Shown: positions 1 through 8,962 of the stretch, piece after piece
Position numbering within the stretch: position 1 is the stretch's first letter
How the letters are laid out: each line of letters begins with the position of its first letter
Origin: SURF-33 sp964598885
GTDB lineage: Bacteria; Desulfobacterota; Desulfobacteria; Desulfobacterales; Desulfosalsimonadaceae
Direction: 5' to 3'
Assembly: GCA_964598885.1 (NCBI GenBank)
Contig: CAZRES010000004.1
Location: forward strand, 6,962-70,961
DNA: 64,000 bases
Translations under genes and position numbers: made by a program
Notes under the pieces: model-generated
What the model was told of the DNA's origin: nothing
Database searches by the model: none
What the model saw: the letters and a program-made list of their open reading frames with translations, nothing else

Positions 1-2073
1 GCGGCAAAAGATACGGAGGATGTTTTTCTGGCCGCGGACCCGGATCGGGAAGGAGAGGCCATTGCCTGGCATGCGGCCGATATCCTTAAAAAACCCGGCC
101 GCCGGTTTCACCGGATCCTGTTTCACGAACTCACCGCCAGGGGCGTCCAGGAAGCGCTGGCCGCGCCCCGGGACTTAAATCCCCACAAATACAAGGCCCA
201 GCAGACCCGCCGGCTCCTGGATCGCCTGGTGGGATACCAGATTTCGCCGATTTTATGGAAAAAGGTGAAATACGGGTTGAGCGCGGGACGGGTCCAGTCC
301 GTGGCCGTCAGAATCATCTGCGAGCGGGAGCGGGCCATCCAGGCATTTGAGCCGGAGGAATATTGGACCATTACCGCTCTTCTTGAAGGGGACGCACCCC
401 CTCCGTTTGCGGCAAAGCTCCAGAAAAAAAACAATAAAAAAATCAGTATTCCGGATCAGGCGACGGCCGAAGCCATCACGGCGGATCTGAAAACTGCGGA
501 TTTCGTGGTGGATAAAGTTACGAAAAAAACCGTTCGACGCAATCCCTATCCGCCGTTTATCACCAGCAAGCTGCAGCAAGAAGCCATCCGCAAACTGCGG
601 TTTTCCGCCAAAAAGACCATGAGCGTGGCCCAGCAGCTCTATGAGGGCCTGGATCTGGGGGACGGAGAGTATATCGGGCTTATCACCTATATGCGCACGG
701 ACTCCATCCGGATATCCGCGGAAGCGGCCGGGGAGGCCCTGGATCTGATCCGGGAGCGGTTTGGCCCGGAATATGCCCTGGACAAGCCTCGTTTTTTTAA
801 AAATAAAAACAAGGTTCAGGACGCCCATGAGGCCATACGACCCACGTCCGTGACCTACACGCCGGAATCCGTGGCTTCCTATCTGAGCCGGGACCAGCTT
901 GCTCTTTACCGTTTGATCTGGCAGCGATTCGTGGCTTCTCAAATGGCACAGGCCGTTATCCACCAGGTCACCGTGACCATTCGGGCCGGGGAGTACGGAC
1001 TTTCGGCCACCGGCTCCACCGTGGCTTTCCCTGGATTTCTGGCCCTTTACCGGACCGCGGACGACGAGGAAAAAGAGCGGGGCGACCAGGAAAAGGCGGT
1101 GCTTCCGGAACTGGCCGAAGCCATGGCGCTGACAGTAAAACAGCTCGACCCCCGGCAGCATTTTACGGCGCCGCCTCCGCGGTTTTCCGAGGCGTCTCTG
1201 GTCAAGGAACTCGAAGAAAACGGCATCGGCCGACCCAGCACCTATGCGGCCATTCTTTCCACCATCCAGGACAAGGGATATGTGGAGCTTGTCAAAGGCT
1301 ATTTCCGGCCCAGCGAACTCGGATTTATCGTCAGCGATCTTCTGGTGGAAAATTTTCCCGACATCTTGAGCGTGGATTTTACCGCCAACCTGGAAAATGA
1401 CCTGGACAAGGTGGAAACCGCCGAGACCGATGCTTTAGATTTGTTGAAAAAATTTTACCGCAAATTCGAACAGCGCCTGGAATCCGCCGCCGCCAATATG
1501 CTTTCCGTAAAGGGCGTGGGCGTGCCCACAGAGCTTGATTGTCCGGCCTGCGGCAAGCGACTTCATATCAAGATAGGGAAAAATGGTCCGTTTCTGGCCT
1601 GTGAAGGCTATCCGGAATGCACCTGGTCTCGGAATTATGTCCGGAATGAAAAAGGGAAACTGATTCCGGAAGAACCCGCGCAACAGACGGCCGAAGGCGA
1701 AATCTGTCCCCAATGCGGAGGGGGCATGGTGCAGAAAAAAGGAAAATTCGGCGATTTTCTGGCCTGTGCCGCCTATCCCAATTGCAAATATACCCGCTCG
1801 GTCCACAACGGGGCCGGGGCTAAAACCACGGGCGTATCCTGCCCGGAGCCGGGCTGCACCGGGGAGATCATGGAACGGGTGTCCAAGCGGGGCAAAATTT
1901 TTTACGGCTGCAGCCGCTTTCCCAAATGCAATTTCGCCACCTGGGACAAGCCCGTAGCCCGGACCTGCCCCCGATGCAATGCCGGATTTATGGTGGAAAA
2001 AGAAACCAAAAAACAGGGCAGAATTTACAAGTGCCTTAATTCGGCATGCAACTATTCGGAACCGGCAGAGTAG
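1..2073 (+). CDS. topA: DNA topoisomerase I (5' end outside window)
   Basis: Type IA topoisomerase that relaxes negatively supercoiled DNA by nicking one strand. The reading frame is open from base 1, so about 90 N-terminal residues are missing. The TOPRIM acidic motif DPDREGEA is at fragment residues 13-20, and the active-site Tyr lies in YMRTDS near residue 230. The C-terminus holds four Cys4 zinc ribbons (starting CPAC, CPQC, CPEPGC and CPRC), matching the usual Zn-binding tail of bacterial TopA. The gene ends 18 bases before a convergent gene, with no clear terminator between them. The family assignment is firm; only the start is unknown. Confidence 0.97.
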   Translation, partial: AAKDTEDVFLAADPDREGEAIAWHAADILKKPGRRFHRILFHELTARGVQEALAAPRDLNPHKYKAQQTRRLLDRLVGYQISPILWKKVKYGLSAGRVQSVAVRIICERERAIQAFEPEEYWTITALLEGDAPPPFAAKLQKKNNKKISIPDQATAEAITADLKTADFVVDKVTKKTVRRNPYPPFITSKLQQEAIRKLRFSAKKTMSVAQQLYEGLDLGDGEYIGLITYMRTDSIRISAEAAGEALDLIRERFGPEYALDKPRFFKNKNKVQDAHEAIRPTSVTYTPESVASYLSRDQLALYRLIWQRFVASQMAQAVIHQVTVTIRAGEYGLSATGSTVAFPGFLALYRTADDEEKERGDQEKAVLPELAEAMALTVKQLDPRQHFTAPPPRFSEASLVKELEENGIGRPSTYAAILSTIQDKGYVELVKGYFRPSELGFIVSDLLVENFPDILSVDFTANLENDLDKVETAETDALDLLKKFYRKFEQRLESAAANMLSVKGVGVPTELDCPACGKRLHIKIGKNGPFLACEGYPECTWSRNYVRNEKGKLIPEEPAQQTAEGEICPQCGGGMVQKKGKFGDFLACAAYPNCKYTRSVHNGAGAKTTGVSCPEPGCTGEIMERVSKRGKIFYGCSRFPKCNFATWDKPVARTCPRCNAGFMVEKETKKQGRIYKCLNSACNYSEPAE

Positions 2074-2091
2074 GGAGAATGCCCCGATTTT

Positions 2092-3243
2092 TCAGCGAAT
2101 ACCATCGAGATAGGCGAGATCCCGAGCCTGGGTGTTTTTGGTGCCGACCGTCAGGATCTCCACCCGTCCCTCGGAATTTCGGCGGAAATAGAGCCGACCG
2201 TTATAAGCAAATGTGGTTTCAAGGGCGTTGCTTTTCCCCTTTTTGGAAAATACTTTGCGCTTTACCGGAACCAGTGAGGGATCCGTATTGAACAAGGAGA
2301 TGACTTCTTCGGCCTTAAGGCTCATCTCCTCGGTCATATCCGCCAGGTTTTCCAGGGCCCGGTCGGTCAGTTCAACTTTTTTATAAAGCACCTTGAAGCG
2401 CTTGGCCAGACGATCGGCATCTTTTTCCCGCTGGCGGTCGGCGGCGTCCCGGGTTTTTTCCAGTTCCCGGATCTGTTCCCTTAGTTTGTCGATTTCCTCG
2501 TGCTGCTGGTCCTGAAGGGAGAGATTGATGGCGATTTTTTCCTCCATGGCCGCGATTTCATCAAACAGCTCCTCCTCGGTTTCCTCCGCCTGGCGTTTTT
2601 TAGTCTCGATTTCCTCCTGAACTCGCTGATAGTCGGATAGCAGAGCTTCCCGCTCCCGGGATAAAGCCTCGATCCGGTTTTTCCCCTGGTCCTGGAACTG
2701 CGTTAACCGCTCGATTTCGGCTTTCCGCTGCAATTCCTCCTGGCGGGTGTGGGCGATGACCCGGCGGTAGTGGATCCACAGCCAGGTGAGAAAAATCAGG
2801 ATATAAAACAAAAGAATGCCAACGGCCAGCAGGGACCAGGGTTCGATGACGGCCTCTACCTGGACATCCAGTCCTTCGTTGAGGAGCTTGAAATTTTCTT
2901 CCGCCAGTTCGACCGGGTCGACGGGTAGGCCGTTTAAGGGATCCTCCTGGTAAGTGGCCGGATAAATAATGGTGCCGCCCTGGGTGGTCACGCTGACGTC
3001 GAGCTGTCCGCCGATTTCTACAAACCAGTGGTCGCTCAGATAACTGTCGATGGCGTCGCCGATTCCTTCCCTAAGGCGGACAAGGCCATTTAAAATATCT
3101 GTTATATCAGTAAGATATATATTTCTGACCTGAGTCAGACATCTGGTGGTCATCTGTTTTTCCAAAACATTGATGGAAAACAGATATAACAGCGGCGGCA
3201 AAAGAATGCACAGAATCAGGATATTGAAAGAAAGGCGCTTCAT
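2092..3243 (-). CDS. Two-TM coiled-coil protein with RelE-fold-like C-terminal domain
   Basis: Membrane protein of unknown function, 383 residues. A transmembrane helix is seen near residues 6-25, then a predicted periplasmic domain of about 110 residues, a second helix near 138-158, and a long charged coiled coil at about 165-285 facing the cytoplasm. The last 100 residues change character. They run from a helical part (about 285-320) into a strand-rich part with LYFRRNSEGRVEIL and GTKNTQARDLAYL, which looks like the RelE/ParE toxin fold. Its start overlaps the stop of the upstream TPR lipoprotein gene by four bases (ATGA), so the two are probably translationally coupled and may act together at the envelope. 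No antitoxin-like gene is adjacent. The RelE resemblance is by eye only. Confidence 0.75.
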   Translation of the reverse strand: MKRLSFNILILCILLPPLLYLFSINVLEKQMTTRCLTQVRNIYLTDITDILNGLVRLREGIGDAIDSYLSDHWFVEIGGQLDVSVTTQGGTIIYPATYQEDPLNGLPVDPVELAEENFKLLNEGLDVQVEAVIEPWSLLAVGILLFYILIFLTWLWIHYRRVIAHTRQEELQRKAEIERLTQFQDQGKNRIEALSREREALLSDYQRVQEEIETKKRQAEETEEELFDEIAAMEEKIAINLSLQDQQHEEIDKLREQIRELEKTRDAADRQREKDADRLAKRFKVLYKKVELTDRALENLADMTEEMSLKAEEVISLFNTDPSLVPVKRKVFSKKGKSNALETTFAYNGRLYFRRNSEGRVEILTVGTKNTQARDLAYLDGIR

Positions 3244-5528
3244 AAGGCGGATAGAATCTCCTGTGCATGTCGGGCTCCTTCAAAATCCTCACTGATATCC
3301 AGGGCCTGTTTCAACTTGGCCCCTGCCTGATCCATGGCGCCGCTTTTGTAGTAGGCGATCCCGAGGTGATATAAGATGGTGGGATTGTTCGGTGCGTGTT
3401 CAAGGCTTTGCGTCAGTTCCCGGACGGCCTGATCGTATCGGCCCAGTTTGACGTAAACCCAGCCCAGGGTATCTAAAACCCGGTAATCGTCAGGTGAGAG
3501 GCTGTGGGCCAGCCGGGCAAAATGCAGGGCGTCGGACAGATGTTGATCCCGCTCAGCCAGAAGATAGGCGAGGTTGTTGGCGGCCGGAGCAAATTCAGGA
3601 TTGGTTTCCAATGCGTCGCGATAGTGTTTTTCGGCGAGATCCCATTGGTTTTGAAGAGAATAAATAATACCAAGCATCATATGGGGGATTTCCCGCCGTT
3701 CAGACTGTTCCAGGGCGAACTGATACTGGGAGATGGCGTTTTCCATCCGGCCTTCCCGCAAATAAATATGGGCCAGAGCATAATAAGGCGGCAGGTAATC
3801 CGGGGCCAGGAGCATCGACTTTCGAAAAGAGCTCTCCGCCTCGCGGATATTTCCGGTGGAAATCTGGAGCTGTCCCTTGAGATGGAAAATCACAGCCTGA
3901 CGGGCAGGATTTTCTATGGAAGAGTGTAACATATCATCAACCCGCTTCAGCGCCGTTTTGATCTGACCGCTGTTGAGCAACGCCGAAATCATGGATGAGA
4001 AAATATCCAGCCGGTTCGGGTTCCTGGCCAGGGCCGCATCGAATTTATCGGCTGCAGCGGCATAATTCTGTTCTCTAAGAAAAATTTTGCCCACCAGGTA
4101 ATGGGGTTCGGGATTTTCCGGCGCAAGTTTCATGATCTTTGAAAAATGCGCCTTGGCATCATCCGGCCGGTTGTCAAGCAGGGCGATATTGCCGAGCAGT
4201 TTCCTGGCTTCATAATGGTTGGGAACAACCGCAAGGATGTCGTTGCAGGCCTTTTCTGCCAGGTCCAGCCGATTTTCACCGATAAAAATGCCGGACAGCA
4301 GCAGCTTGGCATTGATATATTCCGGGGCCCCGGATTTTATTTTCTCCAGATCAGCCCTTGCCCGGCCGAAATCTTCTTTTTTGAGATGCGCCAGTCCGCT
4401 CATATAGATCAACTGGGTGTTTTCCGGGTAATCGCGCTGCATGCCGGCAAGATGGACAAGCGCTTCATTCCAGGCTTTTCCGGCCATCAGAATTTCAGCT
4501 TTCATGATCTGGGCGGGGAAATAATCGGGATTTTTCGACAGGATTTTTTCGTTATAGCTCGCTGCCGTGTCAATGGCGTTTTGACTCAGATGGAAACGGG
4601 CCAGATGGTGCAGAATACCGGGGTTGCCGGGTTGAAGCTCCAGTGCCTGTTCCAACAGCTTCAATGCCTGATTCGGGCGGTTGGTGGCGGTGAAAAAATT
4701 GGCGGCGATGATATGGGATCTTGGATCGGATGGATTCTGCTCCACGGCCTTTAAAAACGCGATTTCGGCTTTCTGCGGTTGCCGGGCCTGAAGATAAAGA
4801 TTGCCCAGCAGAATTTTCAGATGTGAAATATCCGGATGGTTTTCAATCGATTCCAGCAGAAGAGATTCCGCCTGTGGAAATTCCCCACGAATCAGGTAAA
4901 GGTTTAAAAGGGCAAACACCGGATGCAGAGAGGCCGATGGCTGCTGAATGGCTTTTTTCAGATATTGTTCGGCCGTTTCAAAAGCGCCCCGCCGGACCAG
5001 CAGATTGGCCAGACTTAAATAGGCGCGGATCTGCTCAGGATCCTGCTCAATGACGGATACAAAGATTTCTTCGGCCCGTTGCCGGTCGTTTTGCATGTGA
5101 TAAAGCTCGGCCAGCAGATAACGGGCTGTCAGATTTTCCGGGGCCTTGGTCAGGATGGTGTCGAGGATGTCATGGGCCGCAGCGGTATCCCGGTTGAGAA
5201 GATAGAGGGTGGCCAACCGCAGTTGGATTTCAAGTTTGTCGGGCGCAAGCTCGGCAGCCCGGACATAGGCGTCAAAGGCGTTGGCTACCTCTCCAAGTTT
5301 GAGGTAGACCTCTCCAAGACCGGCATGGGCATCGGCGAATTCCGGATCGATGACCACGGCCTGTTCCAGGTTGTCTTTGGCGCAGACATAATTTTTTTCT
5401 TCATAGCATGCCTGGGCTTTTTCATACAGGACGGTTCCGCGGTCATCATCCCCGCAAGAAATCAGCAGCGCCGCAGAGGTCAGGACCACAAATGCAAGTT
5501 TTGTTTTAAGATGGGCTTTTTTTATCAT
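3240..5528 (-). CDS. TPR-repeat lipoprotein (PrsT-like)
   Basis: Exported scaffold made almost wholly of tetratricopeptide repeats, 762 residues from the chosen start. The N-terminus MIKKAHLKTKLAFVVLTS leads into a lipobox LLISC with Cys25 as the likely lipidated residue. Repeats with the usual A-x-Y and N-P-x signatures continue to the C-terminus, roughly twenty in all. A longer reading frame begins 87 bases upstream, but that Met would lie upstream of a good promoter (5587-5615) and would bury the signal peptide, so the internal Met is preferred. The architecture resembles PrsT-type TPR lipoproteins of exopolysaccharide and sorting clusters, but no exosortase or polysaccharide genes are nearby. 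Its stop overlaps the start of the membrane coiled-coil gene. Confidence 0.85.
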   Translation of the reverse strand: MIKKAHLKTKLAFVVLTSAALLISCGDDDRGTVLYEKAQACYEEKNYVCAKDNLEQAVVIDPEFADAHAGLGEVYLKLGEVANAFDAYVRAAELAPDKLEIQLRLATLYLLNRDTAAAHDILDTILTKAPENLTARYLLAELYHMQNDRQRAEEIFVSVIEQDPEQIRAYLSLANLLVRRGAFETAEQYLKKAIQQPSASLHPVFALLNLYLIRGEFPQAESLLLESIENHPDISHLKILLGNLYLQARQPQKAEIAFLKAVEQNPSDPRSHIIAANFFTATNRPNQALKLLEQALELQPGNPGILHHLARFHLSQNAIDTAASYNEKILSKNPDYFPAQIMKAEILMAGKAWNEALVHLAGMQRDYPENTQLIYMSGLAHLKKEDFGRARADLEKIKSGAPEYINAKLLLSGIFIGENRLDLAEKACNDILAVVPNHYEARKLLGNIALLDNRPDDAKAHFSKIMKLAPENPEPHYLVGKIFLREQNYAAAADKFDAALARNPNRLDIFSSMISALLNSGQIKTALKRVDDMLHSSIENPARQAVIFHLKGQLQISTGNIREAESSFRKSMLLAPDYLPPYYALAHIYLREGRMENAISQYQFALEQSERREIPHMMLGIIYSLQNQWDLAEKHYRDALETNPEFAPAANNLAYLLAERDQHLSDALHFARLAHSLSPDDYRVLDTLGWVYVKLGRYDQAVRELTQSLEHAPNNPTILYHLGIAYYKSGAMDQAGAKLKQALDISEDFEGARHAQEILSAL

Positions 5529-5586
5529 TATGGCAGTCTTTAATGAATAAGATTGGGTATGGCTATAATGTTGACAGTTTGAAGGC

Positions 5587-5615
5587 ATCTTAGTATATAC
5601 AGAACCTGATATCAA
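5587..5615 (-). promoter_or_regulatory. Sigma-70-type promoter for the TPR lipoprotein gene
   Basis: Read on the minus strand: -35 TTGATA at 5615-5610, a 17-base spacer, and -10 TAAGAT at 5592-5587. Transcription would begin near 5580, about 50 bases before the chosen ATG. This excludes the longest possible start of that gene. Confidence 0.55.
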
Positions 5616-5724
5616 GAGCCGAAGAAACGCTTGCAGACAATTTGTTCATTTTGCTTCGGACAAACGGACCGCTGGTGGGTTACATTGGCATTCCGGCCGC
5701 ATGACAACACAAGGAAATTTCCTG

Positions 5725-6927
5725 ATGCAAATTTTATCCGGTAAAAAGATTATACTCGGTGTATCCGGTGGGATCGCGGCGTATAAAAGCGTGGAGCTGC
5801 TTCGTCTGCTTCAAAAGTCCGGTGCATCGGTAAATGTCGCCATGACGCCGAATGCGGCACGATTCGTCGGACCGCTCACCTTTGCCGCCATATCCGGTCA
5901 TCGCGTCTTTATTGATATGTTTTCAGGGGAATCGGATGAAGCCATGTGGCATATTTCCTGGGCTGAAACCGCCGACGCGCTGGTGATCGCCCCGGCAACG
6001 GCCGATATCATCGCCAGGATGGCCGGCGGCATTGCCGATGACGCCGTTACCACTTTGATGCTGGCGGCCACCGCACCGAAGTTGATCTGTCCGGCCATGA
6101 ACACCCAGATGTATGAAAACCGGGCGGTTCAGCGCAATCTCGATACGTTGCAGGGGGACGGGTTTATCATCGTCGAACCCGGAGCCGGGCACCTGGCCTG
6201 CGGGGCCTACGGTCCCGGTCGCATGGCGGAACCTTCCAGCATCGTGTCGCATGTGGCGGCCTGTTTTTATCCAAAAGATTTCAAGAACAAAAAAATCCTG
6301 GTGTCGGCCGGGCCGACCCGGGAGCATATTGATCCGGTGCGTTTTATCAGCAATCCCTCCTCCGGGAAGATGGGCTATGCCCTGGCCCGGGCTGCTGTGG
6401 TCAGAGGTGCCGATGTGGTGCTGGTTTCGGGCCCCTCCCACCTGGAAGCACCCGAGGGAGCGGCCCTTATCCGTGTGGTTACGGCCGCGGAAATGGCGGC
6501 AGCGGTTTTTGATCATGCCGCTGATGCGGATATGGTCATCAAGGTGGCCGCGGTTTCGGATTACCGGCCGGCGGCGACCGCAGACCATAAAATCAAGAAA
6601 AACGAAGATCGCATAACCCTCGAGCTTGAGAAAACCGATGATATTCTCGCCGAACTCGGCCGACGGAAACGATCCGGTCAGATCCTGGTGGGCTTTGCCG
6701 CGGAAACCGAGGAACTGGAGAAAAATGCAGCAGCAAAGCTTTTCGCCAAAAATCTGGATATGATTGCCGCCAACCTGTTGGGCCAGGCCGGTTCGGGTTT
6801 CGAGGCGGACGCCAATCGCATTACCCTTTACGACGCTCAGGGTGGTCAGGAAGATCTGCCCCTGATGGACAAGGATGACGCGGCCCATTGTCTGCTTGAC
6901 CGTATTCAAAGGCTGTGCGGTCTTTAA
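5725..6927 (+). CDS. coaBC: Bifunctional phosphopantothenoylcysteine decarboxylase / phosphopantothenate-cysteine ligase
   Basis: Catalyses two steps of coenzyme A synthesis: joining 4'-phosphopantothenate to cysteine and decarboxylating the product. The N-terminal CoaC half is a flavoprotein with GVSGGIAAYK at the start, the His of MWHISWAE, the PAMN motif and the Cys of HLACGAYGPGRM. The C-terminal CoaB half opens with KKILVSAGPTREHIDPVRFISN. The ORF extends 24 bases further upstream, but AAGGAA at about 5709 sits well placed for the ATG chosen here, giving a normal length of 400 residues. It stands alone between a divergent gene and a long inverted repeat. Confidence 0.96.
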   Translation: MQILSGKKIILGVSGGIAAYKSVELLRLLQKSGASVNVAMTPNAARFVGPLTFAAISGHRVFIDMFSGESDEAMWHISWAETADALVIAPATADIIARMAGGIADDAVTTLMLAATAPKLICPAMNTQMYENRAVQRNLDTLQGDGFIIVEPGAGHLACGAYGPGRMAEPSSIVSHVAACFYPKDFKNKKILVSAGPTREHIDPVRFISNPSSGKMGYALARAAVVRGADVVLVSGPSHLEAPEGAALIRVVTAAEMAAAVFDHAADADMVIKVAAVSDYRPAATADHKIKKNEDRITLELEKTDDILAELGRRKRSGQILVGFAAETEELEKNAAAKLFAKNLDMIAANLLGQAGSGFEADANRITLYDAQGGQEDLPLMDKDDAAHCLLDRIQRLCGL

Positions 6928-7002
6928 GCACGGAGGCGGGCAAGACCAAAAAAAGGGAAATCCGAGGTTGAGATCCGAGACCTGAAGTTGAAATCCGAGC
7001 GA

Positions 7003-7074
7003 GGCCGGGGATGCCGGTTATGAGTCGAATCGTGGTCGCCAGGACTCTGAGACTCATAACCGGCATCCCCGGCC
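7003..7074. repeat. Perfect 24-bp inverted repeat, 24-bp loop
   Basis: The left arm at 7003-7026 and the right arm at 7051-7074 are exact reverse complements (arm begins GGCCGGGGATGCCGG), separated by 24 bases. Just before it, at about 6959-7000, ATCCGAG occurs three times at short spacing. No T tract follows, so it is not a standard intrinsic terminator, though the RNA would fold very stably. It may be a REP-like palindromic element. Confidence 0.85.
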
Positions 7075-7170
7075 GAACGATCGAAGCCAAAACCCGAAAA
7101 AAGTGAGCATTGTCCTGTTTTTTAAATCAATATTCACCACTTAAGACATTAACTATGCGATGTTGAGACA

Positions 7171-7851
7171 ATGACAAATCTTCGTCTCGAATTTACTGAA
7201 ATCACTCGGGATGTTTCCGCGTCCCTGCGTTACCTGGCCGATCTCGGCTGCCGGGGCGTGGACTGCTCCGATGAAACCCTGGCCCTGGTGCGCTCATGGG
7301 ACATGGCGGCGCTGCGAATGGACCTGCGGCGTTGCAGCCGATGCGGGCTTGCCGCAGTCCGGAATCGAGTGGTCTGCGGCCGCGGGAATCCGGAGGCGAC
7401 CATTGTTTTTATCGGCGGCGTCCCGGAACCCGAAGACGAGAAAACCGGACGTTCCTACAGCGGTCCGGCCGGCGAATTGCTTAGCCGCATTATTGCGGCC
7501 ATGAATCTCGACAACGAATCGGTTTACATCACCCATGCGGTCAAATGCAGACCGGGATCTGACGCGGATATTGGACCAAATGACGCCATTTGCCGGGCCT
7601 GCCGGCGGCACCTGATGGCCGAGCTGGCCCATGTGCGCCCTAAAATTATCTGCGCCCTTGGGGATCTGGCGGCCGGAAGTCTAAGGGACTCCCATGTGGC
7701 CGTCAGCCGTCTCCGGGGACGGTTTTTTCCGTTCAAGCACAGCCAGGTGATGGCCACCTTTTCGCCGGAACACATTCTTGCCCATCCAACCGCCCGGCGG
7801 GCGGTCTGGGAAGATGTGAAAAAGATCATGACGGCCCTGGCTGGCCGATGA
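7171..7851 (+). CDS. Uracil-DNA glycosylase superfamily protein, family-4-like, with altered motifs
   Basis: Related to the Fe-S uracil-DNA glycosylases (family 4), which remove uracil from DNA. All four expected cluster cysteines are seen: C55 and C58 in CSRCG, C126 in KCRPG, and C141. The glycosylase motifs are not standard. Motif 1, usually GEAPG, reads GGVPE (residues 82-86), so the Glu is Gly. The second motif, usually containing T-Y-H-P, reads TFSPEHIL (196-203), so the His is Ser. About 50 residues precede the first Cys pair, which is longer than the core enzyme. It could be a glycosylase of altered specificity or a non-catalytic DNA binder. The start codon has only a weak ribosome binding site. 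A terminator-like hairpin lies about 100 bases downstream. Confidence 0.85.
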   Translation: MTNLRLEFTEITRDVSASLRYLADLGCRGVDCSDETLALVRSWDMAALRMDLRRCSRCGLAAVRNRVVCGRGNPEATIVFIGGVPEPEDEKTGRSYSGPAGELLSRIIAAMNLDNESVYITHAVKCRPGSDADIGPNDAICRACRRHLMAELAHVRPKIICALGDLAAGSLRDSHVAVSRLRGRFFPFKHSQVMATFSPEHILAHPTARRAVWEDVKKIMTALAGR

Positions 7852-7947
7852 CCGTTACGTTGGCAGCGAAGGCTTCTGTCGGCAAATATTGTTTGACAAT
7901 GATGCGGCAACTGGTTTACTGATAGTAATTGGAATATTCGTATAATC

Positions 7948-7979
7948 AGCGGGGGTTGCGCACCTCCGCTTTGTTTTTT
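7948..7979 (+). terminator. Rho-independent terminator
   Basis: AGCGGGGG pairs with CCTCCGCT (one G-U pair) around a 7-base loop, and is followed by TTGTTTTTT. It lies downstream of the uracil-DNA glycosylase-like gene and upstream of the chosen start of the next gene. Confidence 0.7.
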
Positions 7980-8049
7980 GGCGATATTGGCCGACTTCAG
8001 GCATTGCACGGTTTTGATAAACAATCAGCAAAGGAGCATAAGTAGACGC

Positions 8050-8382
8050 ATGGCAAAGAAAGAAAAGGAAAAAAAGGAAAAACCCCTGGACAAGATGACC
8101 GCCCCGGAATTGAGGACCATTGCCAAGGAACTGCCGGATGTCACCGGCGTCCACGGCATGAACAAGGCCGAACTGCTCAAGGTGATCAAAAAAGCCAGGG
8201 GCATTGATGAGGAAAGATCCGGGAAAGGCAAAAACGGCAGATCAGTCCGGGACCTTAAGATCAAAATCCGGGAGTTGAAATCTAAAAAAGATGTCTTTGC
8301 GGCGGAACAGAATACGAAAATGACCGATATCATCCGCCGCCGGATCAGTCGGTTGAAAAAAAAGACCCGCAACGCCGCCTGA
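8050..8382 (+). CDS. Small basic protein with Rho N-terminal-like domain
   Basis: A 110-residue, Lys-rich protein. After a very basic N-terminus (MAKKEKEKKEKP), residues 15-50 form a SAP/Rho_N-like helical domain (MTAPELRTIAKELPDVTGV, then MNKAELLKVI), a fold that binds nucleic acid in transcription factor Rho. The C-terminal part (about 65-108) is helical and loosely resembles ribosomal protein L29. The open frame extends to 7978, but AAGGAG at about 8031 and the terminator at 7948-7979 favour this start. It is followed after seven bases by the HAD gene. A nucleic-acid-binding role is inferred from the fold; the target is unknown. Confidence 0.8.
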   Translation: MAKKEKEKKEKPLDKMTAPELRTIAKELPDVTGVHGMNKAELLKVIKKARGIDEERSGKGKNGRSVRDLKIKIRELKSKKDVFAAEQNTKMTDIIRRRISRLKKKTRNAA

Positions 8383-8389
8383 TGCCATA

Positions 8390-8962
8390 ATGATTTGTCC
8401 GGCTGAGCTTGCCTTTGATATTGACGGCGTTTGCGCCGACACCATGAGGCTGTTTATCGATATAGCCGATACGATTTACGGTTTCAGGGATATCCGATAC
8501 GACGACATCACTGAATACGAGCTCGGGAGTCTTGGCGGCGTGGGCTCCGCTATGGCGGTTGAGATTATCCAGCGGATTCTTGATGGCAATCACGATTTGA
8601 GACTGCTGCCCCTTGACGGTGCGGCCCCGGTTCTGAAGCGTCTGAACCAGCACCATCGGCCGACGCTGTTTGTAACGGCCCGTCCCAACGCCGATCAGAT
8701 TTTCGACTGGATCTGCAAGACGTTTTTGGTCAGACCGGAAGATATTGACGTGGTGGCCACCGGTTCCTTTGACGACAAAACCGGTGTGCTGCTGGAGCGC
8801 GGTATCCGGCATTTTGTCGAAGATCGCCTGGATACCTGTTTCCAGCTTAGTCATGAGGGAATTAATCCCATTGTTTTCCGGCAGCCCTGGAATCGAAGGC
8901 CGCATCCGTTTACGGAAATCGGCACCTGGCAGGAACTGGAATCCATGATCCGATTTGAATGA
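8390..8962 (+). CDS. HAD-superfamily phosphatase, 5'(3')-deoxyribonucleotidase-like
   Basis: Haloacid dehalogenase-fold hydrolase of 190 residues. The nucleophile motif is FDIDGVCADT (residues 9-18), motif II is the VTAR segment near residue 94, and the late acidic motif is FVEDRLDTC. The spacing fits the NT5C-like group that dephosphorylates nucleotides, although the substrate cannot be read from sequence. The gene has no strong ribosome binding site and follows the Rho_N-like gene by seven bases. Its stop overlaps the xerC start as ATGA, so it belongs to the xerC-hslVU transcription unit. Confidence 0.8.
   Translation: MICPAELAFDIDGVCADTMRLFIDIADTIYGFRDIRYDDITEYELGSLGGVGSAMAVEIIQRILDGNHDLRLLPLDGAAPVLKRLNQHHRPTLFVTARPNADQIFDWICKTFLVRPEDIDVVATGSFDDKTGVLLERGIRHFVEDRLDTCFQLSHEGINPIVFRQPWNRRPHPFTEIGTWQELESMIRFE

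Noticed and set aside
2092..3243. Toxin-antitoxin system based on the RelE-like end
   Set aside because: There is no small antitoxin gene next to it and the domain is fused to a membrane coiled coil.
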